64,000 bases of DNA, taken from Polaribacter pacificus (GTDB lineage: Bacteria; Bacteroidota; Bacteroidia; Flavobacteriales; Flavobacteriaceae). A model generated the notes under the pieces. The model was given only the letters and a program-made list of their open reading frames with translations, had not been told where the DNA came from and did no database searches. The translations under genes were made by a program, and so were the position numbers. This document shows, one piece after another, positions 43,743 through 53,484 of this stretch. The stretch is from assembly GCF_038024035.1 (NCBI RefSeq), contig NZ_CP150664.1:1426001-1490000 (forward strand), read 5' to 3'. Each line of letters begins with the position of its first letter. Position 1 is the stretch's first letter.

Positions 43743-44372
43743 CTACCCCTTGTATTTCATAGGAAGGTGAACCACTTTTTTGGTTTCAAAAAAGTCTTCT
43801 TCAAAATAATTGGGTAAATCATAAATTTTAGCAGAAGTGTACAAGGCCAATTCTTCTGTAAGATCACCTCCTTTTAAATATAAGATGCCATTTTTAATTG
43901 GGTGATTTTGCGTTTTCGCAATTTTCCCTTTGGTCCAATGAACAAAGGTTTCCATTTGGGCTACTGCTCTACTGACGATAAAATCATAGGTATCTTTAAC
44001 TTCTTCTACTCTACCATGTGTGGTCTTTACATTTTGTAAACCCAAGCCCTGAGCAACTTCATTAACAACTTTTATTTTTTTTCCGATGCTATCCACCAAA
44101 TGAAACTGGGTTTCTGGAAATAAGATTGCCAATGGAATTCCTGGGAAACCACCACCTGTTCCAACATCCATCACTTTAGATCCAGGCACAAACTGAATCA
44201 CTTTTGCAATTCCTAATGAATGAAGCACATGTCTAAGATATAACTCATCGATATCTTTTCTAGAAACAACATTAATTTTTAAATTCCAATCGTGGTATAG
44301 TTCTTGTAATTTAGCAAACTGAGTAAGCTGTTGGTCAGTTAGGTTTTGAAAATATTTTTGTATTAACTCCAT
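43743..44372 (-). CDS. rsmG: 16S rRNA m7G527 methyltransferase
   Basis: 209 residues. The SAM-binding motif VMDVGTGGGFPGIPLAI, the KINVVSRKDIDELYLRHVLHS segment and the C-terminal PMKYKG are diagnostic for RsmG (GidB). It methylates G527 of 16S rRNA. ATG at 44372 (MELIQKYF) fits the family better than the two upstream in-frame start codons, one of which is a TTG inside the -7 box. Confidence 0.95.
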   Translation of the reverse strand: MELIQKYFQNLTDQQLTQFAKLQELYHDWNLKINVVSRKDIDELYLRHVLHSLGIAKVIQFVPGSKVMDVGTGGGFPGIPLAILFPETQFHLVDSIGKKIKVVNEVAQGLGLQNVKTTHGRVEEVKDTYDFIVSRAVAQMETFVHWTKGKIAKTQNHPIKNGILYLKGGDLTEELALYTSAKIYDLPNYFEEDFFETKKVVHLPMKYKG

Positions 44373-44390
44373 AATCATCTTAATGAGTTG

Positions 44391-44417
44391 CAAAAATAGT
44401 TAAATGTTTAGAAACAA
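44391..44417 (-). promoter_or_regulatory. Promoter of rsmG
   Basis: TATTTTTG (44398-44391, minus strand) preceded after 16 bases by TTG (44417-44415). It is 18 bases before the ATG at 44372. Confidence 0.6.
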
Positions 44418-44440
44418 TTCTTAACAAAAACTGACGTTTA

Positions 44441-44473
44441 TTGTATAAACCAAAAACAAAAAGTATATTTTTG
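44441..44473 (+). promoter_or_regulatory. Promoter of the desaturase gene
   Basis: TTG (44441-44443), 22 bases, then TATTTTTG (44466-44473), 25 bases before the ATG. It lies back to back with the rsmG promoter. Confidence 0.5.
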
Positions 44474-44498
44474 TAACATCAGAACGATATTAGTATAT

Positions 44499-45593
44499 AT
44501 GAAGACCATAAATTTTTCAAGAATAGATAAAGCAAAGTTTTTCAAGACTTTAAACAAACGCGTTAATTCGTATTTTAAAGAAAATAATTTAAAGAAAACA
44601 GGTAACTGGAAACTCTACACCAAGGCAATTATAATGTTTGGGTTATTTTTAGTTCCTTTTATTTTGATTTTAACCATAGCTATGCCTCAATGGGTCATGG
44701 CTCTTTTAATGGTCGTAACAGGTATTGGCATGGCTGGTGTTGGTATGAATGTTATGCACGATAGTAATCACGAATCTTTTTCAAGTAAAAAGTGGGTGAA
44801 CAAACTAATGGGTAGTAGCATCTATATCTTAGCAGGAAATGTGTATAACTGGAAAGTACAGCACAATGTATTGCACCATACCTTTACCAATGTAAAAGAC
44901 CATGATGAAGATATTGATGCCGGTAGAATCATTCGTTTCTCAAAACACGCTAAGTGGCTAAAAGTTCATCAGTTTCAAAAATATTATTCAATATTTTTAT
45001 ATGGTCTTTTAACCATCAACTGGGCTATTACCACAGATATTAAACAAATGCACAACTATTTGAAAAGAAAATTATCGTACGGTAAGTTTCCTAACCCAAA
45101 AGTTGAATGGACTAAATTAATTATTTCTAAAATAGTGTATTACGCGCTTTGGATCGTATTGCCTATTTTAGTATTAGACATTGCATGGTGGAAGGTTTTT
45201 ATCGGCTTTTTTGTAATGCACTATACCGCAGGAATGATTTTAAGTTTGGTATTTCAATTGGCACATATTGTTCCAAAAACAACCATGCCTATTCCTGATA
45301 AGGACGGTAACTTAGAGCATACTTGGGCGGTACATCAACTGTATACCACTTCTAATTTTGCTCCTACAAACTGGATCGTAAACTTTTATACCGGTGGTTT
45401 AAACCATCAAGTAGAACACCATATTTTTCCACATGTTTCTCATGTACACTATAACAAATTAGCTAAAATTGTAAAAGAAACTGCTCAAGAGTTTAATTTG
45501 CCATACAATGAGTATGAAACCACAAGGCGTGCAATCATAGAACACTTTAGGCATTTAGGAAACCTTGGAAAACACCCAAATTTAGCTTCATAA
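44499..45593 (+). CDS. Membrane fatty-acid desaturase
   Basis: 364 residues, membrane di-iron desaturase. The three His boxes are present: HDSNHESF, HNVLHHTF and HQVEHHIFPHVSH. Four main membrane helices lie in two pairs (about 45-90 and 185-235). It introduces a double bond into acyl chains, in this family often at the front end (delta-5/6) or on acyl-lipids, using O2 and reduced ferredoxin or cytochrome b5. Regiospecificity cannot be read here. The aminotransferase gene follows after 33 bases. Confidence 0.93.
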   Translation: MKTINFSRIDKAKFFKTLNKRVNSYFKENNLKKTGNWKLYTKAIIMFGLFLVPFILILTIAMPQWVMALLMVVTGIGMAGVGMNVMHDSNHESFSSKKWVNKLMGSSIYILAGNVYNWKVQHNVLHHTFTNVKDHDEDIDAGRIIRFSKHAKWLKVHQFQKYYSIFLYGLLTINWAITTDIKQMHNYLKRKLSYGKFPNPKVEWTKLIISKIVYYALWIVLPILVLDIAWWKVFIGFFVMHYTAGMILSLVFQLAHIVPKTTMPIPDKDGNLEHTWAVHQLYTTSNFAPTNWIVNFYTGGLNHQVEHHIFPHVSHVHYNKLAKIVKETAQEFNLPYNEYETTRRAIIEHFRHLGNLGKHPNLAS

Positions 45594-45626
45594 AACCGCT
45601 ATAAAAAAAGATAAAGTACCTATACA

Positions 45627-46814
45627 ATGTCATATCCATTATCAGACAGAATAAACAGTTTGCCAGTTTCGGAAACTTTGGCAATGGCTGCAAAAGCAAG
45701 AGAATTAAAATTAGCTGGAAAAGATATCATTAGTTTAAGTTTGGGAGAGCCAGACTTTAATACGCCTGATTTTATCAAAGACGCTGCAATTGAAGCGATC
45801 AACCAAAATTACAGCTCATACACACCCGTTGATGGTTATTTAGAATTAAAAGAAGCCATCTGCACCAAGTTTAAACGAGATAACAACTTAGATTATAAGC
45901 CCAATCAAATTGTAGTTTCTACAGGAGCTAAACAATCTATTGCAAACATAGCACAAGTACTCTTAAACCCTGGAGACGAAGTCTTATTACCAGCTCCATA
46001 TTGGGTTAGTTATTCTGCGATCGCTACCTTGTGTGAAGCTACTTTTAAAGAAATTCCTTCGACTATCGAAACGGATTTTAAAATTAGCCCAGCTCAATTA
46101 GAAGCTGCAATCACTCCAAAGACCAAAATGGTGTTTTTCAATTCTCCGAACAACCCAAGCGGAACTATGTACAGTGAGGCAGAATACAGAGCTTTGGCAG
46201 TAGTTTTAGAAAAATACCCGAATATTTTTATACTCTCTGATGAAATTTACGAGCATATTAACTATGGTGAAACTCCATTTAGTTTTGCTGCCATTGAGAG
46301 TATGTATGACAGAACCATTACGGTAAATGGGCTTGCAAAAGCATTTGCCATGACAGGTTGGAGAATCGGTTATCTTGGAGGCCCAGAGTGGATCGCTAAA
46401 GCCTGTACAAAGATGCAAGGTCAGATTACCTCCGGAACAAACAGCATTGCTCAAAGAGCAGCTATAACAGCTGTATTGGCCGACCCAAGTAGTGTAAAAT
46501 ATATGGTCGATGAATTTAAGGCTCGTAGAGATATGGTCTTAAACTTACTAAAAGAAATTGATGGCTTTAAACTAAACACCCCAGATGGAGCTTTTTATGT
46601 TTTTCCGGATGTTTCTGCATTTTTCGGCAAAACCATAAAAGGCAAAAAAATTGAAGACGCAAATGATTTCTCTATGTTTTTATTAGAAGAAGCCAATGTA
46701 GCAACAGTAACAGGTGCAGCCTTTGGCGCTCCAAACTGTATCCGTTTGTCTTACGCAGCTTCTAGAGAGCAATTAACAGAAGCGATAAAAAGAATTAAAG
46801 AAGCATTGGTGTAA
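45627..46814 (+). CDS. PLP-dependent aminotransferase (aspartate aminotransferase type)
   Basis: 395 residues, fold type I. The start SYPLSDRINSLPVSETLAM, LSLGEPDFNTPDFI, the NSPNNPSGTMYS motif and the lysine segment TVNGLAKAFAMTGWRIGYLG define a class I/II aspartate aminotransferase of the thermophilic type. It transfers the amino group of aspartate to 2-oxoglutarate; the substrate range may be broader. Normal length, ending at a hairpin. Confidence 0.93.
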   Translation: MSYPLSDRINSLPVSETLAMAAKARELKLAGKDIISLSLGEPDFNTPDFIKDAAIEAINQNYSSYTPVDGYLELKEAICTKFKRDNNLDYKPNQIVVSTGAKQSIANIAQVLLNPGDEVLLPAPYWVSYSAIATLCEATFKEIPSTIETDFKISPAQLEAAITPKTKMVFFNSPNNPSGTMYSEAEYRALAVVLEKYPNIFILSDEIYEHINYGETPFSFAAIESMYDRTITVNGLAKAFAMTGWRIGYLGGPEWIAKACTKMQGQITSGTNSIAQRAAITAVLADPSSVKYMVDEFKARRDMVLNLLKEIDGFKLNTPDGAFYVFPDVSAFFGKTIKGKKIEDANDFSMFLLEEANVATVTGAAFGAPNCIRLSYAASREQLTEAIKRIKEALV

Positions 46815-46855
46815 GGATGTAAATCCGTTTTAAGTAAAAAGGAACACCCAACAGT

Positions 46856-46902
46856 AAAACCTCATTTGAATGCTGATATTTTCAGAATCAATGAGGTTTT
46901 TT
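46856..46902. terminator. Terminator after the aminotransferase
   Basis: AAAACCTCATT / AATGAGGTTTT, with an inner partial stem, 42 bases after the aminotransferase stop. It has a T tail and ends one base before the stop of the small gene on the other strand. Confidence 0.7.
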
Positions 46903-46903
46903 G

Positions 46904-47125
46904 TTAGAAAAGAATTAGTAGTAGAGCAATGATAAAAATTGAAACTTTTAATACAGCTCCAACGGAACAACACAATTGATCGTGATTTCTAAATGCGCGT
47001 TCTTTTGACTTAAAAATTGACTTATTTCTTAAATGTCTAAAACTATAAGCGATATCTTCTTTATATGCTGAATTTAGCAATCCTCTACTAAATAAACTAC
47101 TTGGTTTTGATGTTGTTATTTCCAT
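46904..47125 (-). CDS. Small unknown protein with C-terminal membrane helix
   Basis: 73 residues from ATG at 47125. The N-terminal two-thirds is polar and Arg/Lys-rich (SFRHLRNKSIFKSKERAF), and the end is one hydrophobic helix (VLKVSIFIIALLLILF). This is a tail-anchored layout. No family recognised. It is supported by an open frame in an otherwise empty stretch and by a convergent hairpin at its 3' end, but not by any homology I can name. Confidence 0.4.
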   Translation of the reverse strand: MEITTSKPSSLFSRGLLNSAYKEDIAYSFRHLRNKSIFKSKERAFRNHDQLCCSVGAVLKVSIFIIALLLILF

Positions 47126-47292
47126 GATTTCTTTTGTTTTGTGTATACTATATAGACGAGCAATACAAAAAGATGTTACATCAACCTCTTGGAATTCAAA
47201 AATTTATAATTGCATAAAAATATAGTGAACACCTAATAAATTCTAGGGGTTTCAATTAAAAAAACACAGCGAAAAAAACTTAAAAAAGATCC

Positions 47293-47796
47293 TTAAAAAG
47301 GCACTGAATTTGATTCATCATCAAAAATCAAGGCGCTATTTTTATTCTTTTTCTTTGGCTTTTTTAAATACAAAACTAGCTTGTCATAATCAATAATTGC
47401 CTTGCCTTTTTCTAAAACATCTGCCCCAATAATACCGTGAACTTCTTGCTCATCATGTTGGGTTAAAGCTGTATTAACATGCGTAAGATCAAACAAGACT
47501 AAATGACTTTCTTTTGTATGCCACCTACCAATTTGTAAGATATTGTTATCAGACTTTTGCGTTTCCATATCTGTGGCTCCTGCTCCTGCTGCTTTGGCTT
47601 CTGAATCTTCTGCAGTCAAAATAAAATGATCTATCAAATTAAGACCTACGCATGAGTTTGATGCGCCAGTATCCAAAATAAAACGCCCACTTACACCATT
47701 AATTTTAGCCTTTAACTCCAAATGATTGGTGATCATTTTTTTTAACTTAATGCGGATATATTTCTTTTTAGTCAATACTTTTTTAAGACTGGTCAT
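47293..47796 (-). CDS. Retropepsin-like aspartic protease domain protein
   Basis: 167 residues. It contains one aspartic protease motif, FILDTGASNSC (D42), and the second half-flap region IIGADVLEKGKAIIDYD typical of clan AA retropepsin-like proteins. Having a single DTG it must dimerise, as retroviral proteases do. No signal peptide is visible. The gene diverges from tatD. The bases 47126-47292 to its left hold no gene that I can see. Confidence 0.82.
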   Translation of the reverse strand: MTSLKKVLTKKKYIRIKLKKMITNHLELKAKINGVSGRFILDTGASNSCVGLNLIDHFILTAEDSEAKAAGAGATDMETQKSDNNILQIGRWHTKESHLVLFDLTHVNTALTQHDEQEVHGIIGADVLEKGKAIIDYDKLVLYLKKPKKKNKNSALIFDDESNSVPF

Positions 47797-47802
47797 TTAA
47801 TG

Positions 47803-47810
47803 TATTTTTG
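47803..47810 (+). promoter_or_regulatory. -7 promoter box TATTTTTG upstream of tatD
   Basis: Exact TAnnTTTG match, 76 bases before the tatD ATG and just upstream of the divergent retropepsin gene start. Confidence 0.45.
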
Positions 47811-47886
47811 TAATAGCTAAAATACAATGTTTTCATATAGCAATGAATTAAGGTTTTTAAAAGCAGCTAAATAAATTAGAAACAGA

Positions 47887-48651
47887 ATGATTACAGATAC
47901 ACATACGCATTTATACTCAGAGCAATTTAAAGACGATCAAGCCCAAATGATGCAACGAGCAAAGGAAGCGGGTGTAACTCGTTTTTTTATTCCTGCAATA
48001 GACAGCAGTTATACAGAAGCAATGCTAGACTTGGAGAAAGCATATCCAAATGATGTGTATTTAATGATGGGCTTACATCCAACATCTGTAAAAGAAAATT
48101 ATAAAGAAGAGCTGGCTGCCGTTAAAAATTGGATTGATCAACGTCCCTTTTATGCAATCGGTGAAATAGGGATTGATTTGTATTGGGATCGCAGCTTTTT
48201 AAAACAACAGCAAGAAGCCTTTAGAACTCAAATTCAATGGGCCAAAGAAAAAAAACTACCCATCGTAATTCATTGTCGAGATGCTTTTGATGAAATTTTT
48301 GAAATTTTAGAAACAGAAAAAGGACCTGATTTGTATGGCATTTTTCACTGTTTTACTGGAACCTTAGACCAAGCCCAAAAAGCGATTTCATACAATATGA
48401 AATTAGGAATTGGAGGTGTAGCAACCTTTAAAAATGGAAAAATTGATCAGTTTTTAGATCAAATAGAACTTCAACACATCGTTTTAGAGACAGATGCACC
48501 ATATTTGGCTCCTACTCCTTATAGAGGAAAGCGAAATGAAAGTAGTTATATTACAAATGTAATTGATAAATTGGTTGACATCTATAAGGTTTCATTCAAA
48601 GAAATTGCCGAAATTACAACTCAAAATTCTAAAGAAATATTTGGTGCTTAA
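47887..48651 (+). CDS. tatD: TatD family metal-dependent DNase
   Basis: 254 residues, TIM-barrel hydrolase. The metal ligands are visible in TDTHTHLYSE near the start, AIGEIGIDLYWD, HCRDAFDEI, GIFHCFTG and ETDAPYLAPTP. TatD proteins are 3'-5' DNases and can act on D-aminoacyl-tRNA in some cases. It overlaps the following alkyltransferase by 8 bases (if that gene starts at GTG), which links two DNA-repair-related genes. Confidence 0.94.
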   Translation: MITDTHTHLYSEQFKDDQAQMMQRAKEAGVTRFFIPAIDSSYTEAMLDLEKAYPNDVYLMMGLHPTSVKENYKEELAAVKNWIDQRPFYAIGEIGIDLYWDRSFLKQQQEAFRTQIQWAKEKKLPIVIHCRDAFDEIFEILETEKGPDLYGIFHCFTGTLDQAQKAISYNMKLGIGGVATFKNGKIDQFLDQIELQHIVLETDAPYLAPTPYRGKRNESSYITNVIDKLVDIYKVSFKEIAEITTQNSKEIFGA

Positions 48652-49138
48652 AGAAGCTGTTGCATATTATAAATCACCCATTGGTTTTGCTAAAATTACT
48701 GGTAGCACTCAAGGAATTGAATCAGTTAGCATTTTAGACGAAGCTGCTTCTACCTCAATAGAAAACAATACTGAGATTGCTCCCTATTTAAAACCTTGTA
48801 TTACTCAACTTAACGAATACTTTGAAGGTACAAGAAAAACCTTCGATTTACAATTCAATTTAAAAGGCACCGATTTTCAAAAAAAAGTTTGGAAATCCTT
48901 ACTAGAAATTCCATTTGGAAAAACGCGCAGTTATTTAGAACAGGCTAAAGTTTTAGGGGATGTAAAAGCCATTAGAGCTGTGGCTTCTGCCAACGGAAAA
49001 AACCCTCTTTGGATCTTGATTCCTTGTCATCGGGTCATCGGTACTGACGGATCATTAACTGGTTATGCTGGAGGTTTGTGGCGTAAAAAGTGGCTATTAG
49101 CTCATGAAAACCCCGTAAAACAAGGATCGCTCTTTTAA
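48644..49138 (+). CDS. ogt: Methylated-DNA-protein-cysteine methyltransferase
   Basis: 164 residues from GTG at 48644. The frame extends further upstream but would overlap tatD by 88 bases and encode a Lys-rich stretch foreign to the family. A TTG at 48641 is also possible. The active-site motif IPCHRVIG and the GYAGGLWRKKWLLAHE region are complete. It removes O6-alkyl groups from guanine by suicide transfer to the Cys. Overlap with tatD by 8 bases suggests coupling. Confidence 0.9.
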   Translation: MLKEAVAYYKSPIGFAKITGSTQGIESVSILDEAASTSIENNTEIAPYLKPCITQLNEYFEGTRKTFDLQFNLKGTDFQKKVWKSLLEIPFGKTRSYLEQAKVLGDVKAIRAVASANGKNPLWILIPCHRVIGTDGSLTGYAGGLWRKKWLLAHENPVKQGSLF

Positions 49139-49170
49139 ACTATTTTCATGTTTTTTGCGTTCGTACTTAT

Positions 49171-52100
49171 ATGATTAAAAAAGTGCTCTTAGGGTTCTGT
49201 CTGTTCTTGGGATTTATCGCCCAAGCACAAATCAATTCAAAAGAGTTTCGCAGTAAAAAAATTCAGCTAAAAAAAGACACCATATACTTAGAAAAAGAGG
49301 CTATCAATCCGCTGCGTTTTAAAATCTTAGACAGTAGCGGTGTACAAATACCTAAATCTGCCTACCAGATTGACTTTAGCAAAGCTCTACTAATTATAAG
49401 TGCAAAAAAGTACCCAATAATACAGCTTCGTTATTTTATATTCCCTGAATTTATTACAAAAACCTACCAATCGTATAATGACAGTGTTGTTGTACCCAAC
49501 ACAAATAACACACAAAAATTATATAGCTTAACGTCTAATAAAAACAAGACCAATCAACCTATTTTTGATGGACTGACTACAAATGGATCTATTAATAGAG
49601 GTCTGACTATCGGAAACAATCAAAACTCCGTAGTCAACTCATCCTTAGATTTGAATATTGAAGGCTATTTATCAAAAGAAGTGAAAATTAGGGCCAATAT
49701 TTTTGACACAAACATCCCTCTACAAGACAATGGCTACTCACAAAATATTACCGATTTTGATCGGATTTTTATAGAGTTAACCCATAAAAACTGGCGTGTA
49801 AAAGCCGGTGATTTAGATCTCAAAAACACCGATAGTTATTTTTTAAAATTTTCAAAAAAAGTAAGTGGTCTTGAGCTTGAAGCCAAAAACGAAAACCTTA
49901 ACGTTCTTGCTTCTGGCGCCATTGTTAGAGGTCGGTTTTCTGTTTTTAATTTTAATGGTCGCGAAGGAAATCAAGGGCCTTATAAAATTACAGGGCCAAA
50001 TTCAGAATCATTTCTAATCATCGTTGGAGGTTCTGATGCTTTGTTTATGAATGGCCAACTTTTAACACGAGGTGAAGACAAAGATTATACAATAGACTAC
50101 AATACAGCAGAAATTAGATTTAATACGAGTTTCCCTATTAATAGCGATATGCGTTTCCGTTTAGAGTTTCAATATTCAGAGAGAAATTACACCCGGTTTG
50201 TAAGCTATAACAAGGCCAAATACAGCACTGAAAACTGGTATATTCAAAGTTTCTTTTATAATGAAATCGATGCGAAAAATCAACCTCTACAGCAAGACCT
50301 TAGTGATGCACAGAAACTAATCTTGTCAGAAGCTGGAAATAATCCAGATAAAATGATCAGTGAAAGTGCCTATAGAGAAGCCTATTCTGACAGTAAAATT
50401 CTTTATAAAAAAACCCTAAACAGCACTAGCGAAATCTTTGAATACTCAGAAGATCCAACTGATGAATTGTATTATGTAAGTTTTAGTTTGGTAGGTAATT
50501 TACAAGGAGCATATAGACTAAGCAAAACAACTGCCTTGGGAAATATCTATGAATATGTTGGTTTAAATGCAGGAGATTATAGCCCAGTTATTCGGTTGAT
50601 TGCACCGAGTAAATCTCAAATTTTTGCAATCAACACCGCCTATCACCCCAGTAAAAAAACACAGGTTTTTGCAGAATGGGCAATGAGTAACAACGATTTG
50701 AATCTGTTCTCTAGTATTGACAATCAGCAAAACAAAGGAGTCGCAAGCAAAATCGATTGGACCCAATTGCTCGTAGATTCTAATTGGCGCATCGCTTCAG
50801 AAGTAAGTTATGAGTTTGTACAACAAAACTTTAAAATGGAGCAGCGTTTTGAAACAGTAGAATTTCAGCGGGATTGGAACTTGTCCAATCCTATTGGCGA
50901 TAAGCAGCAAATAGGCATTGGACTACAGTTTAAAAAAGCAAAAAACATTACAGTTGATTATGGTTTTCAACAATTGTCTTATGGCCAAGACTACAAAGGC
51001 TATAAACAACTTTTAAAAGCCAATAGTCTTATTAATAAAACTGCTCTTGCTTTGGATGCAAGCTATTTAAACAGCACAAGCTCTCTTGAAAAGAACTCAT
51101 TTATTAGAACCAAAGCCAAACTAGAGCAATCGTTTACAAAAAAATGGATAGGAGCATTTGCTGATTTTGAAAGCAATCAAAAGAGAGATCTCCAAAACAA
51201 TCAATTGCAAAAATTAAGTCATCGTTACAGTGCCTTTGACACCTATATTGGAGCTGGAGATAGTACCAAAGTGTATGTGAAATTTGGGGTAAACTACCGA
51301 GTAAACGACAGTGTTAGAAATGCTGAATTTGCTAAAATTAATACTAGGAGTACATTTTACCTGGAAAGCAAATTGATTGAAAACAGCAAGACAAATCTTG
51401 CAGTTTTTGCAAATTATATGAACAGTAAAAATAGCTTTGTAGCCAATGAAAAATCGTTGAATGCCAAAGTAGTATACAACCAAAAACTCTTTGGAAATTT
51501 TATCAATAGCGCTACAGTATACGAAACCTCATCAGGAAATGTACCTCGACAGGAATATATTTACGTTCAAACAGAACCTGGCTTAGGCTATTATACTTGG
51601 ATAGATTACAATAACAATGGCATCAAAGAATTTAATGAGTTTGAAATTGCAATCTTTCAAGATCAGGCAAACTACCTTAGGATTGCCCTGCCAAATATCA
51701 ATTATGTAAATACCCAAAGAGCCAAATGGTCTCAATCAATCCAATTAAATCCATCAGCTTGGTCAACTAAAAAAGGGCTTAGAAAAATTATTTCTCACTT
51801 TTACAATCAATCGGCTTTTCTCATAGACAATGAGCAAGAAAGAAGTGGTTCTCTTTTTAACCTCAACCCTTTTCACCTTGATGAAACCAAATTAATAGGA
51901 CTTAATTTGAGTCTTAGAAATCAGTTTTACTTTAATAAAAACAACCAACACTATAGTTTTATCTATACCTATCAAGATTCTAAAATAAAGCAGTTTTACA
52001 GCATCGGAAATCAAGAAAGTAAGAATACCCTACATCAACTAGATTTTGAGCATATGCTTACTAAGTTTTGGTTATTAGAGCTAAAGACCAGCTTCCTAAA

Positions 52101-52545
52101 AGAAGAAGTGAATACTGAAAATTTTTCAAATCGAAATTACCTACTAAACAACAAAGAGTTTGGTCCGAAATTTACTTTTTTATACAATAAAAATCATCGC
52201 TTTTCTCTAAGCTATCTTTATAAGGATAAAAAAAATACAGTTCAAGATTTTGAAAAAATGGAACAGCAAAATATAGGAGCCTCTTATCTGTATAGCAGCA
52301 AAAAAAACAATCAATTAAGCGTTGATCTTAATTTGTATTCTAATAATTTTTCAGGGAACGCAAACAGTCCAGTCGCTTATCAAATGTTAGAAGGTCTTCA
52401 GGTGGGGAAAAACTATACTTGGAGCCTATTGTATCAACAAAAACTCAATTCATTTTTAAACTTAAACATTAATTATCTAGGAAGAAAAAGTGAAAGATCT
52501 TCTGTAATTCATACGGGATCAATTCAACTTAGAGCAGATTTTTAA
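49171..52545 (+). CDS. Large outer-membrane beta-barrel protein of unknown function
   Basis: 1124 residues with a signal peptide (about 1-20, ending AQAQ) and a body rich in alternating aromatic and polar strands. The last residues (SGSIQLRADF) end in Phe, the outer-membrane barrel signature. Recognisable but unnamed segments are FDGLTTNGSINRGLTIGNNQN, VKIRANIFDTNIPLQDNGYSQ and FNGREGNQGPYKITG; the last resembles stretches of surface proteins conserved in Flavobacteriia. A DxNxNG-like loop (DYNNNGIKEFNEFE) could bind calcium. It does not resemble SprA in length. Function unknown. A promoter was not found. Confidence 0.8.
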   Translation: MIKKVLLGFCLFLGFIAQAQINSKEFRSKKIQLKKDTIYLEKEAINPLRFKILDSSGVQIPKSAYQIDFSKALLIISAKKYPIIQLRYFIFPEFITKTYQSYNDSVVVPNTNNTQKLYSLTSNKNKTNQPIFDGLTTNGSINRGLTIGNNQNSVVNSSLDLNIEGYLSKEVKIRANIFDTNIPLQDNGYSQNITDFDRIFIELTHKNWRVKAGDLDLKNTDSYFLKFSKKVSGLELEAKNENLNVLASGAIVRGRFSVFNFNGREGNQGPYKITGPNSESFLIIVGGSDALFMNGQLLTRGEDKDYTIDYNTAEIRFNTSFPINSDMRFRLEFQYSERNYTRFVSYNKAKYSTENWYIQSFFYNEIDAKNQPLQQDLSDAQKLILSEAGNNPDKMISESAYREAYSDSKILYKKTLNSTSEIFEYSEDPTDELYYVSFSLVGNLQGAYRLSKTTALGNIYEYVGLNAGDYSPVIRLIAPSKSQIFAINTAYHPSKKTQVFAEWAMSNNDLNLFSSIDNQQNKGVASKIDWTQLLVDSNWRIASEVSYEFVQQNFKMEQRFETVEFQRDWNLSNPIGDKQQIGIGLQFKKAKNITVDYGFQQLSYGQDYKGYKQLLKANSLINKTALALDASYLNSTSSLEKNSFIRTKAKLEQSFTKKWIGAFADFESNQKRDLQNNQLQKLSHRYSAFDTYIGAGDSTKVYVKFGVNYRVNDSVRNAEFAKINTRSTFYLESKLIENSKTNLAVFANYMNSKNSFVANEKSLNAKVVYNQKLFGNFINSATVYETSSGNVPRQEYIYVQTEPGLGYYTWIDYNNNGIKEFNEFEIAIFQDQANYLRIALPNINYVNTQRAKWSQSIQLNPSAWSTKKGLRKIISHFYNQSAFLIDNEQERSGSLFNLNPFHLDETKLIGLNLSLRNQFYFNKNNQHYSFIYTYQDSKIKQFYSIGNQESKNTLHQLDFEHMLTKFWLLELKTSFLKEEVNTENFSNRNYLLNNKEFGPKFTFLYNKNHRFSLSYLYKDKKNTVQDFEKMEQQNIGASYLYSSKKNNQLSVDLNLYSNNFSGNANSPVAYQMLEGLQVGKNYTWSLLYQQKLNSFLNLNINYLGRKSERSSVIHTGSIQLRADF

Positions 52546-52579
52546 GGCTTTTTTGACTTATTAACTCTAAAAATTGCTG

Positions 52580-52587
52580 TAAGTTTG
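52580..52587 (+). promoter_or_regulatory. -7 promoter box TAAGTTTG upstream of the small barrel protein
   Basis: Exact TAnnTTTG match, 55 bases before the ATG at 52643, just after the stop of the large barrel gene. Confidence 0.45.
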
Positions 52588-52642
52588 TATGAAGTTGAAT
52601 TAGAATATAAAAAACTATTGCATATTAATTAAGATTCTTATT

Positions 52643-53146
52643 ATGAAAAAACTATTGTTAGCCGGAGCCATTCTTATTAGCTCATTTGCAAATGCACAAG
52701 ATGAACTTAAATTGGATATTTTTGATGCACTTGCATTAAAAACTGTCGAAGTGTCTTATGAGCACTATTTGAATGAGCAATCATCTGTAGGAGTCTCTGC
52801 TCTATTTAATTTTGAAAAGCAAAGTGCCGATTTTAGATACAATGAAAAAAGAAGTCTTACACCGTATTTTCGTCATTATTTTACAACAGAATACAATTGG
52901 AATTTCTTTGGAGAAGCTTTTTTTAGTTTAAACTATGGCGAAAAAGATGTAATTGCTTATGGTGGTGGAGGTCCATTAACTGTAGATTATACCGATGGGG
53001 CACTAGGTGTTGCCGTTGGATTAAAATACACAACAGACAATGGTTTTGTAATTGACATCTATGGAGGAGCTGGAAGAAATTTATTTACAGAAGACTCTCC
53101 TGTAATTGTACCACGTACTGGAGTTAATTTGGGTTGGCGATTTTAA
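52643..53146 (+). CDS. Small outer-membrane beta-barrel protein (DUF3575-like)
   Basis: 167 residues with signal peptide (about 1-18, ending ANA). An eight-strand-like barrel pattern is suggested by alternating residues, glycine-rich turns (GGGGPLTV) and a C-terminal aromatic Phe (NLGWRF). It resembles DUF3575 proteins, whose function is unknown. Its own promoter box precedes it, so it is probably not co-transcribed with the large barrel protein. Confidence 0.8.
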   Translation: MKKLLLAGAILISSFANAQDELKLDIFDALALKTVEVSYEHYLNEQSSVGVSALFNFEKQSADFRYNEKRSLTPYFRHYFTTEYNWNFFGEAFFSLNYGEKDVIAYGGGGPLTVDYTDGALGVAVGLKYTTDNGFVIDIYGGAGRNLFTEDSPVIVPRTGVNLGWRF

Positions 53147-53218
53147 TTTACCGAAAAAACCGTATCTTGCTGTTTAATAAGTCATTACAAACAACCAAAT
53201 TTAATTAAATTTTAGCGT

Positions 53219-53434
53219 ATGAAAAAAAATATGGGATCTACAGATAAAATGATCAGAGTCTTAATTGCTGCTTTGATCGCTGTTTTATATTATACAGAAA
53301 TCATTAGTGGTACGGTAGCAATTGTATTGATGGTATTAGGGATTATTTTTTTACTGACAAGTTTGGTAAGTTTTTGTCCATTATACAAACCTTTTGGTTT
53401 TAATACCTGCGCTGTAAAAAAAGAAAAAGAATAA
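53219..53434 (+). CDS. DUF2892 (YgaP-like) membrane protein
   Basis: 71 residues. The start MKKNMGSTDKMIRVLIAALI, a two-helix hairpin and the SFCPLYKPFGFNTC end are the DUF2892 signature, the same domain that forms the membrane part of the rhodanese YgaP. The rhodanese half is absent. Function unknown. Confidence 0.85.
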   Translation: MKKNMGSTDKMIRVLIAALIAVLYYTEIISGTVAIVLMVLGIIFLLTSLVSFCPLYKPFGFNTCAVKKEKE

Positions 53435-53484
53435 CGTACTGTAAAGACCTGTCTATACACCACTTTAAATACTTTTATTTTATT

